From positions 1 to 39,972 of the IMG/VR virus record IMGVR_UViG_3300022752_000161: a stretch of 39,972 nucleotides of DNA; one strand, written 5' to 3'. A program made the position numbers and the translations under genes. Origin of the DNA: a virus. Every line of letters begins with the position of its first letter. Positions within the stretch are counted from its first letter, which is position 1. Shown here one piece after another: positions 14,403 through 22,185 of this stretch. The notes below the pieces were generated by a model. The model worked only from the letters and a program-made list of their open reading frames with translations. It had not been told where the DNA came from and searched no databases.

Positions 14403-16462
14403 TGGCAGAAAGTTTTGTTCCACCCGCCGGAGCTGCTGCTGCTGCGAAACGCGCAATTAAATGGATTGAAGAAGGAAAGGCTGGATCCGGATTTACTTCT
14501 ACGGGTAGAACTCGCGCAGGACAAATTGCCCGCCGCGAAGCAATAAGTAGAGATACAGTTATGCGCATGGTGTCGTTCTTTGCGCGACATGAGCCGGATA
14601 AAAAGGCAGAAGGCTTTAACGCCGGAGAAAAAGGTTATCCTTCTCCCGGTAGAGTTGCGTGGGATGCTTGGGGCGGTGACGCTGGAAGATCTTGGGCAAA
14701 TAGAACTGCTGAGTCAATTAGAAATAAGGAGAAAGCACCAATGACCGACTTAACTACATCGTATTTTGCGATTGAAAAGGCGGATCGAAACGCTGACGGA
14801 ACACTCATGGTTTATGGCAAGGCTACCGATGACTCAGTAGATATAGATCAACAAATTTGTGACGCTTCTTGGCTGGACCGCGCTATGCCGGATTGGTTTA
14901 AGACCGGCGGCAACATTCGCGAACAACATAGTTCTATCGCAGCTGGAGTTGCAAAAGAATACGAAGCCAAGTCAGACGGGCATTATATTCGGGCGCTGGT
15001 AGTAGATCCGATCTCAGTTCGTAAAGTAGAAACCGGCGTTCTCAAAGGCTTTTCTATCGGTATCAAGAACCCACGCGTAGCACGCGATAACAAGGCTGCC
15101 AACGGAAGAATTATTGACGGGCAAATAGTAGAAGTATCGCTAGTGGATCGCCCTGCTAATCCCAACTGCCAATTAGTTCTTGCTAAATCAACTGCGGCAG
15201 ACGCGACTCTGATTATGGTAGAAGATCTGATAGAGAAGAAAGAAGAAACAGATTACGAAAGTATCAATGTCGGCGGCGCTGGATCCGAACCCGCAGATAA
15301 AGAACTCTACAACCGCGTAAAGGCAGAAGCCAAAGAAAAGTTTGATGTTTATCCTTCTGCCGTAGCCAACGCATGGGTAGTCCGCGAGTATAAAAAGCGC
15401 GGCGGCAAATACAAAAAGAAGACAAAAAAGAGCCTTACCAAGTGCTTAGAGTGCGGTTGCCACGAACCCGGCAACGATCATGGTAGAGCTGATGTATCTA
15501 CCGCCGAAATCGTTAAGCCCACCGATACACCGAAGTTTGCCCTACAATCAGACAGTAATCTATCGACAGGAGTGGATCTAATGGAGCAGGTTAAAGAAAT
15601 ATTAGATTTTTCCGCCGCATACAAGAACGCAGACCTGCTAAAGTTCGACAAGAAGACATACGACACCGCGCGTACGGCTCTCGCTCAACTTATTGCTATT
15701 GAAGCAGAAGAAATGGGCGCTGGATCGAACGAAGAAATGTCGTTACAACATTTACTATCCGCAGTACATCACCTTTTTGCTTGGTACGAAGGTGAAGAAG
15801 CAGAAGGAGAGATCATGCAGGAGACAGAAATCGAAATGGCTGCTGGAGCCGATAAGAAAGATATGAAGCCAAAAAAAGGTGAGTCAAAAGAAGACTTCAT
15901 GAAGCGTTGCAAAGAAGTCGGCATGAGCGACAAGGAAGCAATCGAGTGCTTCGATAAGTACATGGCGGCAGATAAAATGGAAGACGAAGAAAAGCCGGCT
16001 AAGAAAAAAACCGATAAAGAAGATGACAAAAAGAAAACCGGTCATAAGTCGGTAGAGTCCGAAGACGCAGCTCCGGAAGCAGTTGAACCGGATGTCGTAG
16101 AAAAAGAAAAAGATAATTCTGATGATGATAAGTCAGCAGATGTAGAAGCCATAATCGAGCAAGTGGTAAAGAGTGCAACCGAGTCTCTACGCAAAGAGAT
16201 TGCTGATTTAGTGACCGCAACAAAGGCGGCACAAGAAAAAGCAACTACGCTGGAATCCGAGTTGGCTATTGCCAAATCTCTCGCAGTGGCTGGCGGTCCA
16301 AAACGCACAGGACATTCCGTTGAGCAATCAACAGATTTACTGGTTAAGGCTGCCAATTACAAAGCGAAAGCAAACGCAACAACCGACCCAACACTAGCCC
16401 AAGGCTATAAGCAGCTCGCGCAAGAATTCTTTGCGAAAGCAGCCGAAGCCAACAAGCAGTAA
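14402..16462 (+). CDS. Prohead protease fused to scaffold, with nested internal starts
   Basis: The 686-aa product has three parts. Residues 1 to about 110 form a small domain (HEPDKKAEGF, GYPSPGRVAWDAWGGDAG). Residues of about 120-260 are an HK97-type S78 prohead protease (NIREQHSS with the likely catalytic His, LKGFSIGIKNPR with the Ser, VEVSLVDRPANPNC). A linker with the Cys/His cluster CLECGCHEPGNDHG leads to about 290 residues of charged, helical scaffold. Fusion of protease and scaffold is known in several phages. In-frame ATGs at 14741 and 15581, each with a good ribosome site, may give separate protease and scaffold forms. GTG at 14387 is an alternative start. Confidence 0.9.
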   Translation: MAESFVPPAGAAAAAKRAIKWIEEGKAGSGFTSTGRTRAGQIARREAISRDTVMRMVSFFARHEPDKKAEGFNAGEKGYPSPGRVAWDAWGGDAGRSWANRTAESIRNKEKAPMTDLTTSYFAIEKADRNADGTLMVYGKATDDSVDIDQQICDASWLDRAMPDWFKTGGNIREQHSSIAAGVAKEYEAKSDGHYIRALVVDPISVRKVETGVLKGFSIGIKNPRVARDNKAANGRIIDGQIVEVSLVDRPANPNCQLVLAKSTAADATLIMVEDLIEKKEETDYESINVGGAGSEPADKELYNRVKAEAKEKFDVYPSAVANAWVVREYKKRGGKYKKKTKKSLTKCLECGCHEPGNDHGRADVSTAEIVKPTDTPKFALQSDSNLSTGVDLMEQVKEILDFSAAYKNADLLKFDKKTYDTARTALAQLIAIEAEEMGAGSNEEMSLQHLLSAVHHLFAWYEGEEAEGEIMQETEIEMAAGADKKDMKPKKGESKEDFMKRCKEVGMSDKEAIECFDKYMAADKMEDEEKPAKKKTDKEDDKKKTGHKSVESEDAAPEAVEPDVVEKEKDNSDDDKSADVEAIIEQVVKSATESLRKEIADLVTATKAAQEKATTLESELAIAKSLAVAGGPKRTGHSVEQSTDLLVKAANYKAKANATTDPTLAQGYKQLAQEFFAKAAEANKQ
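14724..14743 (+). promoter_or_regulatory. Internal ribosome site and ATG for a shorter protease
   Basis: AAGGAGAAAG lies about nine bases before an in-frame ATG at 14741. Translation from here would give about 573 residues beginning MTDLTTSYFAIEK, removing the small N-terminal domain. The position coincides with the domain boundary, which argues for use. Whether it is used cannot be told from sequence. Confidence 0.45.
15566..15583 (+). promoter_or_regulatory. Internal ribosome site and ATG for a nested scaffold protein
   Basis: ACAGGAG lies eight bases before an in-frame ATG at 15581, which opens MEQVKEILDFS just after the Cys/His cluster. The product would be 293 residues of charged helical protein. 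This is the same logic as phage lambda, where scaffold Nu3 is made from within protease gene C. It is supported by spacing and domain boundary only. Confidence 0.5.
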
Positions 16463-16482
16463 AGACGAAAGGAAACACAAAC

Positions 16483-18150
16483 ATGGCGGAAATGCCACGC
16501 GCAACCGATCTGTTTGGTGATGCTTCTCCGAGAGAAGCCGTAGAGCGCCACGAAGAATACTTAGCAGAACTAAATAAGTCTCTTGCTAATTCTTCAAGCG
16601 TTCCCGGACAAACACCAACACAAGATCCGCTTGCTGCTATGGAAGCACTAGCTGCTACCAAGTCACTTACCCCTGACGCGCTCGCTGGACTACAGAACGC
16701 GCTATCAGCACAAAGAGTTGCTATGCAGGAGATCCAAAAGGATATTACTCTTACTAGCCCACTCTCAACATCCTTCGCAGCCTTCGATCTCGAAGCACCT
16801 GCTAAGTTGCTTACTCCACGCCCAACACCACTTCGTAACCGCATTCCGCGTAAGAAGGGCGTTGGTACTTCACACCGCGTCAAGAGAATTCTTGGCTATA
16901 CCGGTACTGGTACTGGCGGCGTAGGAAATACTTGGCCGGGAATTACCGAGTCAAGCACCGCAACATTCGGATCTATCAACTACGAGCGCGGTCCAAAGAT
17001 CAGCTACGCAGCAGATGATCTAGTATTGCCATACAACTCATACTCTCTATCAGATAGCGTGTCATTTGACGCTAACTTCTCAGGTTTGGGTTATCAAGAT
17101 CTTCGTCAGCTATCAAGCACATCCACTCTATACGCAACAATGCTTATGGAAGAAAGAATGATGCTTATGGCACGCGGAACCGCAAGCGGTTACTCAGGCG
17201 CACTTTCAGCACCAACTTTCACCAAGGCTTCTCCTGTTGCTTCCGGATCTCAGACCGCTCTCGCAGCTGGTACTTACTATGTAAATGTCACTGCTGACGC
17301 TGGTATTTCCGGCAACGGCTTTGGTGAATCCATTCTTGGCACCGAAGTTTCCGAAACTGTTGCTGCTGGCGATGTTCTAACTGTTACTGTTAGCACCGCC
17401 GTTGCTGGCGCGCTTGGTTACAACATCTATGTTGGAACTGCTACTGGCGCAGCAAACCTTAAGTATCAGGGAACTCTAAAGGGAACTGGAACTTTCACAA
17501 TTCAAGGAGCTTCTGCTACCGGTCTAACGGGAAATAACGCAGCTTTCACTACTTCAGGAGCAGCCGCAACCCGCGCAGCAACAGATACTTCTGCTTACGC
17601 AACCGGTTATGACGGAATTCTTCCAACAGTATTGGGATCTAACTCCGGTTACAACAACTCAATCAATAGCGTGTTTGATGTAAATAATCCCGGTAAAGAG
17701 TTTCAAACTGTATTTGCTTCGCTCTATCAGTCAGTTAAGGCTGATCCGGACCTAGTATTGCTAAATGGAAACGATCGTAAGCAGCTCTCTGACGCTATCA
17801 AGAATGGATCCACCGCTAACTATCGCTTAGTGATTAATGATCCGGGCGAAGGCGGAACAACATACGGATCTATCGTTACTGGACTTCAAAACGAAGTTAC
17901 CGGTAAAGCAGTAGATCTCATGGTTCATCCTTGGCTAAATCAGGGTGTGGCTCCGGTCCTATCCTTTACTCTGCCAATTCCTGATACCGAAGTGTCTGAT
18001 GTTTGGGCTAACTTCTTAGTTCAGGATTACATGGGTATTCAATGGCCTGTAACTCAATTCAGTTACGACTTCTCAACTTACTTCCGTGGCACTTTCTTCT
18101 GCACCGCTCCTGCTTGGAATGGCGCAGTATCAGGAATTATCAACGCATAA
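16483..18150 (+). CDS. Major capsid protein (HK97 fold) with inserted Ig-like domain
   Basis: The 555-aa product follows the protease/scaffold gene, as expected, after a clear AAAGGAAA ribosome site. Residues 1 to about 95 are helical and may be a delta-domain removed by the protease. Residues 110-235 (HRVKRILGYTG, ISYAADDLVLPY, MEERMMLMARG) and about 370-555 fit the HK97 coat fold. Residues of about 243-358 form a Thr/Ser/Gly-rich beta domain (GTYYVNVTADAGISG, GYNIYVGTATGA) that interrupts the coat fold like surface Ig-like domains on other capsids. It is followed by a terminator. Confidence 0.92.
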   Translation: MAEMPRATDLFGDASPREAVERHEEYLAELNKSLANSSSVPGQTPTQDPLAAMEALAATKSLTPDALAGLQNALSAQRVAMQEIQKDITLTSPLSTSFAAFDLEAPAKLLTPRPTPLRNRIPRKKGVGTSHRVKRILGYTGTGTGGVGNTWPGITESSTATFGSINYERGPKISYAADDLVLPYNSYSLSDSVSFDANFSGLGYQDLRQLSSTSTLYATMLMEERMMLMARGTASGYSGALSAPTFTKASPVASGSQTALAAGTYYVNVTADAGISGNGFGESILGTEVSETVAAGDVLTVTVSTAVAGALGYNIYVGTATGAANLKYQGTLKGTGTFTIQGASATGLTGNNAAFTTSGAAATRAATDTSAYATGYDGILPTVLGSNSGYNNSINSVFDVNNPGKEFQTVFASLYQSVKADPDLVLLNGNDRKQLSDAIKNGSTANYRLVINDPGEGGTTYGSIVTGLQNEVTGKAVDLMVHPWLNQGVAPVLSFTLPIPDTEVSDVWANFLVQDYMGIQWPVTQFSYDFSTYFRGTFFCTAPAWNGAVSGIINA

Positions 18151-18161
18151 GTAAGGCAATA

Positions 18162-18203
18162 GGGGGCGCGACACATTTGAACAGTCGCGCCCCTTATTTT
18201 TAG
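18162..18203 (+). terminator. Rho-independent terminator after the capsid gene
   Basis: GGGGCGCGAC (18163-18172) pairs with GTCGCGCCCC (18184-18193) around an 11-base loop and is followed by TTATTTTTAG. The perfect ten-pair GC-rich stem plus U-rich tail is a strong intrinsic terminator. It would reduce read-through into the connector and tail genes, allowing excess capsid transcript. Confidence 0.9.
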
Positions 18204-18218
18204 TTATCGGGGGCATAA

Positions 18219-18497
18219 ATGGCACGCATGGTAGCGCCGGATCGTGGCGTTAAAGAAACAGTAATTGGCGGATCAAAATATAATCCGGACAAAGGCGGGA
18301 TCTACAATGTAGATAACTCGCGGCATATAAATGCGATGAAAGCAGAAGGTTATTTTGAAGCAGCTCTTAATCCGCATACTGCTGGAGACGGCGCACGCGG
18401 CTTTTGTTGCGTACAATGTGGCTTTAATGGTTGGTTTCGCAAGTGCGGGCGCTGCGGCGTAGAAGCAGTAAGTCCGCCACCAAGAGACGGAGAGTAA
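18219..18497 (+). CDS. Small zinc-ribbon protein next to capsid gene
   Basis: The 92-aa product begins MARMVAPDRGVKETVIGG and carries NVDNSRHINAMKAEGYF, then a zinc ribbon with C-x2-C (CVQC) and C-x2-C (CGRC) spaced by FNGWFRK. Similar proteins sit just after the capsid gene in many actinophages. Its role is unknown, perhaps a head-tail or capsid accessory. The start follows ATCGGGGGC with good spacing. Confidence 0.75.
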   Translation: MARMVAPDRGVKETVIGGSKYNPDKGGIYNVDNSRHINAMKAEGYFEAALNPHTAGDGARGFCCVQCGFNGWFRKCGRCGVEAVSPPPRDGE

Positions 18498-19391
18498 ATG
18501 GCTACCGGAGTAACAACAAATACTTTTACGGAGAACCCTTACTTAACTGTTGCCGAATACAAGAACGCTCCGACTAGCATTGATTACGATAATCTCGTAG
18601 TAGGCGGCAACGCTAACGCCCAAGACGGAGAGCTGAGCCGCATTATTCTTCGCGCTTCTTCCTATCTTGATGAGTACCTTAATCAAAATCTAGTAGCCGA
18701 TACTCAGACCGAGACTCAACGCACCCGTATTACTCCGCAAGGGTATATCTCGCTCCACCCGAACCGCAACCCTATTATTTCTTTAAATTCTTTTCAATAC
18801 GGATCCGATCCCAATAATCTACAAACAATGACGGATCCGAGTCAATCTTGGTTTGAAAATCAACAAATCATTATTCCGCTTTCGCAGCTCTCTACAACTT
18901 ATTCAAGCGCTGGACCGCTCGCGTTCGGTGGTAATTTAGGATCTCGCACTCAGGTCTATTGTAAATATACCTATGTTGCTGGCTTCGTCAATACTACGCT
19001 GGCTTCTGCTGCGAGCGCAGCCGCAACTTCTCTTATAGTCAATTCGGGAGCAGGAATAATTGCCGGCGCGCAGCTCCGGATCTTTGACGGGGCAAATCAA
19101 GAGACAGTAACAGTAGCAAGCAATTACACCTACGGATCTACGACAGTTCCTTTAACTGCTGGACTCACCTACGCTCACGCAGCTGGAGTCGCAATAGGAA
19201 ATATGCCAAACGCGATCAAAGAAGCAGCGATCCTGATTACTACGGCGTTCATTAAAGTGCGCGGCGATAACTCGATGACTATGAACATTACTACGCAACC
19301 GAGCGCTAATCTATCTACCGGAACAAGCCGCTACGGATCCGAAATACAATTAGCGCTAGATATGGTAGATAAATACCGTAGGGTCCGATAA
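18498..19391 (+). CDS. Head-tail connector protein with inserted beta domain
   Basis: The 297-aa product has the features of gp6/gp15-like connectors: YLTVAEYKNAP near the N-terminus, a helix with ASSYLDEYLNQNL, and a C-terminal helical part NAIKEAAILITTAFIKVRG. Residues of about 165-240 (AATSLIVNSGAGIIAGAQLR and following) look like a separate beta-rich domain inserted before the last helices. It would sit below the portal ring. It shares single-base junctions with both neighbours. Confidence 0.78.
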   Translation: MATGVTTNTFTENPYLTVAEYKNAPTSIDYDNLVVGGNANAQDGELSRIILRASSYLDEYLNQNLVADTQTETQRTRITPQGYISLHPNRNPIISLNSFQYGSDPNNLQTMTDPSQSWFENQQIIIPLSQLSTTYSSAGPLAFGGNLGSRTQVYCKYTYVAGFVNTTLASAASAAATSLIVNSGAGIIAGAQLRIFDGANQETVTVASNYTYGSTTVPLTAGLTYAHAAGVAIGNMPNAIKEAAILITTAFIKVRGDNSMTMNITTQPSANLSTGTSRYGSEIQLALDMVDKYRRVR

Positions 19392-19879
19392 TGGCAGGGC
19401 GCACCGGAGTTCGGCAGCAGCTCTCGGAGTTTATTTCGAACCCACCGATAGCCACGCTTAATCAAGTATTCACTTCTTTCCCAAAGCGCATTAACTATCA
19501 AGTCAATTCTCAGCCGGGTCAGTTGTCGCGAGCTGCGGCAGTAGTTTTTATCCAAGCCGAAGATGAGTCACGCATAGCCGTAGGCGGTGCTACGAACGGC
19601 TGGAAGCGCGTTGATTACACAGTAATTATTCAGATCTATCAGCACTCGCTGGAGCGCAATAGCGAAAACGCGATGACGGCATTTGATACCCTTGTTGACA
19701 ATATCAAGGATAGACTACGCAGCGATCACAACTTTGGAGATACTACGGGAACGCTGGTATGGCAAGGAGCCGAACCCCGTATCTCAGCTAGATACGGCGA
19801 ACCGGCAACTTCGCAAGAAGGCGCTACGGAAACCTACGCTGAGATAGAATTCGTTGTTACCGAGATGATCCAAGCATAA
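19391..19879 (+). CDS. Tail terminator / neck protein
   Basis: The 162-aa product is an alpha/beta protein between connector and tail tube genes. It has the small-tail-terminator pattern: N-terminal helix, strands RINYQVNS, AAVVFIQAED and VDYTVIIQIYQHS, then a helix NAMTAFDTLVDNIKDRLR and a final strand EIEFVVTEM. Such proteins cap the tail tube and join it to the head. The assignment rests on gene order and predicted secondary structure. Confidence 0.7.
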   Translation: MAGRTGVRQQLSEFISNPPIATLNQVFTSFPKRINYQVNSQPGQLSRAAAVVFIQAEDESRIAVGGATNGWKRVDYTVIIQIYQHSLERNSENAMTAFDTLVDNIKDRLRSDHNFGDTTGTLVWQGAEPRISARYGEPATSQEGATETYAEIEFVVTEMIQA

Positions 19880-19884
19880 GGAGC

Positions 19885-20076
19885 ATGATGAAATATACAT
19901 ATAGCGGAACAGAAGAACGCGTGTTCCCAACGCTAGGGATCACAGTTAAGCCCGGACAAGAGTTTGACGCGCCTGAGAATTTCAGCGCGGCAGATGTAAC
20001 TCCTGCTGGCGCGAAAGTAGCACCAAAAGCACCAACAACCCCGTCTGCCGCGTCAGACATGAAAGCAGGAGAGTGA
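19885..20076 (+). CDS. Small protein between tail terminator and tail tube
   Basis: The 63-aa product has a short strand-rich N-terminus (YTYSGTEERVFPTLGITVKPGQ) and an Ala/Pro/Lys-rich tail. Small proteins with this VxPGQEFDxP pattern are common near tail genes of actinophages, and are perhaps virion decoration or head-tail proteins. The start follows AAGGAGC; a second ATG directly after the first would work equally well. Confidence 0.65.
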   Translation: MMKYTYSGTEERVFPTLGITVKPGQEFDAPENFSAADVTPAGAKVAPKAPTTPSAASDMKAGE

Positions 20077-20080
20077 TTAA

Positions 20081-21067
20081 ATGACAGTACAGAATTCCGT
20101 ACGCAGTTATTTAGGTATTGCCAAAGAAGCAACTAAAGGAACTGCTGTAGCACCAACAGACTTTATTCCGGTAATGGTTGATAGCCTAAAGCCGGTTGAT
20201 CTAATTGATCCACTTTACGATACTGGACTACGCGGATCTATGGTTACTAACTATAACTATATTCCGGGTCGCACAAGATCTACTTTTGATTTTGGCGGTC
20301 ATGTGTTTGCCGATACTATCGGTTATCCGCTTGCTGGAATTATGGGATCCGTAGCAACAAGCGGCGCAAGCGCACCTTATACTCACACAGTATCTTTGCT
20401 CAACGCAAGCGCTACCGGAGCTGACTCACAACCGATCTCTTACACTCTCACTGACTTCTATGCTGCAAATGTTCGCGCATACGCAGGTATTCAATTCCAT
20501 GACTTCTCTTTGAAGTTTAATGCTGACGGAATGCTCGAATACGAAGCGAAGGGAACAGGTTGGGCTTCGGCTGCGGCTGCTACCCCAACACCTTCTTTCT
20601 CCAATATTCTTCCTACTCCGGTATGGCGTGGAGCGGTAACTATTGGTGGATCTACAATTACAAATTCAATTTCCGGGTCACTAGATCTAAAGCGTTCAGT
20701 AACTCCGATCTACGGTATTTCTACTACGCAGAACCCTTATCAGATCTTCACCGGACCGCTAGAAGTAACGGGTAAGTTAGAGTTTGTTATGGAAGCGGAT
20801 ACCGAATTAACTCGCTATCTCACCAATACTCAACCTGTTATTGTTCTAAATTGGAACTACGGATCAGGCGCAAGCGAACTACAACTCCAAGCAACCTTAT
20901 CTAAGGGTGCTTATGTAGCAGCGGTAATTGATCGTGGAGAAGATTTCGTTAAAATTGCGGTAGATGTAAATGCGCAAGCACAAACTACTGATGCTGGATC
21001 TTCTGGCGGATTGGCTCCGATTAAGTGGATTCTAAAGAACGCAAAGGCAAGCGGCACTTACGCGTAA
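20081..21067 (+). CDS. Major tail tube protein
   Basis: The 328-aa product begins SYLGIAKEATKGTAVAPTDF, the usual opening of siphovirus tail tube proteins. It continues as a beta-rich fold with VTIGGSTITNSISGSLDLKR and LTRYLTNTQPVIVLNW. It stacks in hexameric rings around the tape measure. A nested hairpin follows the gene, as for the other abundant structural gene (capsid). Confidence 0.87.
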   Translation: MTVQNSVRSYLGIAKEATKGTAVAPTDFIPVMVDSLKPVDLIDPLYDTGLRGSMVTNYNYIPGRTRSTFDFGGHVFADTIGYPLAGIMGSVATSGASAPYTHTVSLLNASATGADSQPISYTLTDFYAANVRAYAGIQFHDFSLKFNADGMLEYEAKGTGWASAAAATPTPSFSNILPTPVWRGAVTIGGSTITNSISGSLDLKRSVTPIYGISTTQNPYQIFTGPLEVTGKLEFVMEADTELTRYLTNTQPVIVLNWNYGSGASELQLQATLSKGAYVAAVIDRGEDFVKIAVDVNAQAQTTDAGSSGGLAPIKWILKNAKASGTYA

Positions 21068-21078
21068 CAACTAGATCC

Positions 21079-21134
21079 GAACAGGCGGGGTAGGTTGATA
21101 ACGATAGCCTTCCCGTTATCCCACCCGCCTGTTC
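21079..21134 (+). terminator. Nested two-stem hairpin after tail tube gene
   Basis: GAACAGGCGGG (21079-21089) pairs with CCCGCCTGTTC (21124-21134). Inside it GATAACG (21097-21103) pairs with CGTTATC (21114-21120). There is no U-run after it, so it may be a processing/stability element or a weak attenuator rather than a classic terminator. It sits in the 112-base gap before the tail assembly chaperone, where transcript levels usually drop. Confidence 0.7.
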
Positions 21135-21179
21135 CTTACGCTACGATAGGCGGAAGGCAACTACTAGGAAAGGCAAATA

Positions 21180-21533
21180 ATGTCTAAGCAAATCAAACTT
21201 CCTTCGGGAAACACAGTCAAACTCAAAGACCCTAAAGATCTACGCGTAAAAGATCGTAAGCGCGTAATTAAAACTACCGACTCGCAAGAAGGCGATTTAT
21301 CTAAGGCTATGGCGCTGGGAGAAGCGATTATCGCTATGCTCGTAGAAGAGTGGTCTTTCGATCTGATTATTCCTTCCGTCAAGATTGAGTCTATCGAAGA
21401 ACTAGAAATGGCAGATTACGATTATCTAATTGAACAGACCAAAGACGCACAGAAAGCGTTGTTCCCTAGCCTAATGGAAAGTGAAGATAACGCCGCAGAC
21501 CCAAAAGCGATTACCGCCGACTCCAAAGATTAA
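21180..21533 (+). CDS. Tail assembly chaperone, short form (G-like)
   Basis: The 117-aa product lies directly upstream of the second chaperone frame and the tape measure gene, the invariant position of lambda G / gpG-T systems. It begins IKLPSGNTVKLKDPKDLRVKDRK and ends in an acidic tail. It wraps the tape measure during tail assembly. A slippery heptamer near its end allows a -1 shift into the next frame. The ATG follows AGGAAAGG. Confidence 0.85.
   Translation: MSKQIKLPSGNTVKLKDPKDLRVKDRKRVIKTTDSQEGDLSKAMALGEAIIAMLVEEWSFDLIIPSVKIESIEELEMADYDYLIEQTKDAQKALFPSLMESEDNAADPKAITADSKD
21500..21506 (+). other. -1 ribosomal frameshift site CCCAAAA
   Basis: In the short-form frame the bases read C CCA AAA, a canonical X XXY YYZ slippery heptamer. 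Slipping back one base gives CCC AAA and continues AGC GAT TAC into the open second frame without a stop. It lies 25 bases before the zero-frame stop. This is the only slippery heptamer I found in the overlap of the two frames. Confidence 0.85.
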
Positions 21534-21730
21534 AGTGGTTGCTCAAAGGCGGTCATAGGATCGCTGAGTTCGATTATCCTGATGAGCAGTGGTTTTATTA
21601 TCAAATGGCGGAACGCTTCGGCTGGACTCCGGATCAAGTAGATAATTTACCTGCTAACACGGCGGATTGGTTAATGGCTATTGCGGTGACAGTAGAAGAA
21701 GTCAAAGCAGAAAGGATAGATCCCAAGTGA
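21506..21730 (+). CDS. Tail assembly chaperone C-terminal extension (T-like, by -1 frameshift)
   Basis: This frame has no good start of its own but continues directly from the slippery site. The fusion would be 183 residues: 109 from the short form and 74 from here. The sequence KGGHRIAEFDYPDEQWFYYQ and FGWTPDQVDNLPA is typical of the second part of actinophage tail chaperones. The T-like extension is thought to contact tail tube subunits. It ends with a GTGA overlap with the next gene. TTG at 21539 would be the only independent start and lacks a ribosome site. Confidence 0.82.
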   Translation, partial: SDYRRLQRLKWLLKGGHRIAEFDYPDEQWFYYQMAERFGWTPDQVDNLPANTADWLMAIAVTVEEVKAERIDPK

Positions 21731-22185
21731 GCGGTGCAATAATAGTCAAGAACTTAAAAGATGTTCTAGCTGCTATTGACGGCGCTGGAGATCGCATAGA
21801 GCAAGGCGCACAGATAGGCATAGCCCAAGCCGGCTTAGCAATTCAACGCCAAGCACAAATTAATGCAAATACCGGCACACGCCGCCGCGAAGGTAGCCGG
21901 ATTATTCCGCCTAAGCACATTGGACCTAGCGGATCCGGACCGAATGTAATTACTGGAACGCTCCGGAGATCTATTCGCACATCAGTATCTTTTGGATTTG
22001 ACTCGTATATTGCGGTAATTGGTCCAACAGTTGAGTATGCGCGAGCAGTTGAATTAGGCTCACCGCGCTGGAAATCCGGCGTAAAATATCCTTACTTAGA
22101 ACCGGCGGCTATCGCCTTAATCGAGAGCGGTAAGATTAACCGGATCTTTGTCGGCGCTATCAAGTCTAAGTTAGGTAGGGGATAA
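21727..22185 (+). CDS. HK97 gp10-like neck/tail protein
   Basis: The 152-aa product (GTG start at 21727, within the preceding stop) contains RRREGSRIIPPKHIGPSG, NVITGTLRRSI, VEYARAVELG and KYPYLEPAA, the pattern of HK97-gp10-like proteins that act at the head-tail joint or tail completion. Lying between chaperone and tape measure is unusual, as such genes normally sit before the tail tube gene. It shares one base with the tape measure start. Confidence 0.75.
   Translation: MSGAIIVKNLKDVLAAIDGAGDRIEQGAQIGIAQAGLAIQRQAQINANTGTRRREGSRIIPPKHIGPSGSGPNVITGTLRRSIRTSVSFGFDSYIAVIGPTVEYARAVELGSPRWKSGVKYPYLEPAAIALIESGKINRIFVGAIKSKLGRG

Noticed and set aside
14198-14590. Minus-strand ORFs over the MuF/protease junction
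   Set aside because: They are fully covered by two well-supported plus-strand genes and show no recognisable domain.
16344-16883. Minus-strand ORF of 179 codons, the longest reverse frame
   Set aside because: It lies antisense to the protease/scaffold and capsid genes, which are certain, and its composition is that of a shadow frame rich in Ser, Arg and Leu.
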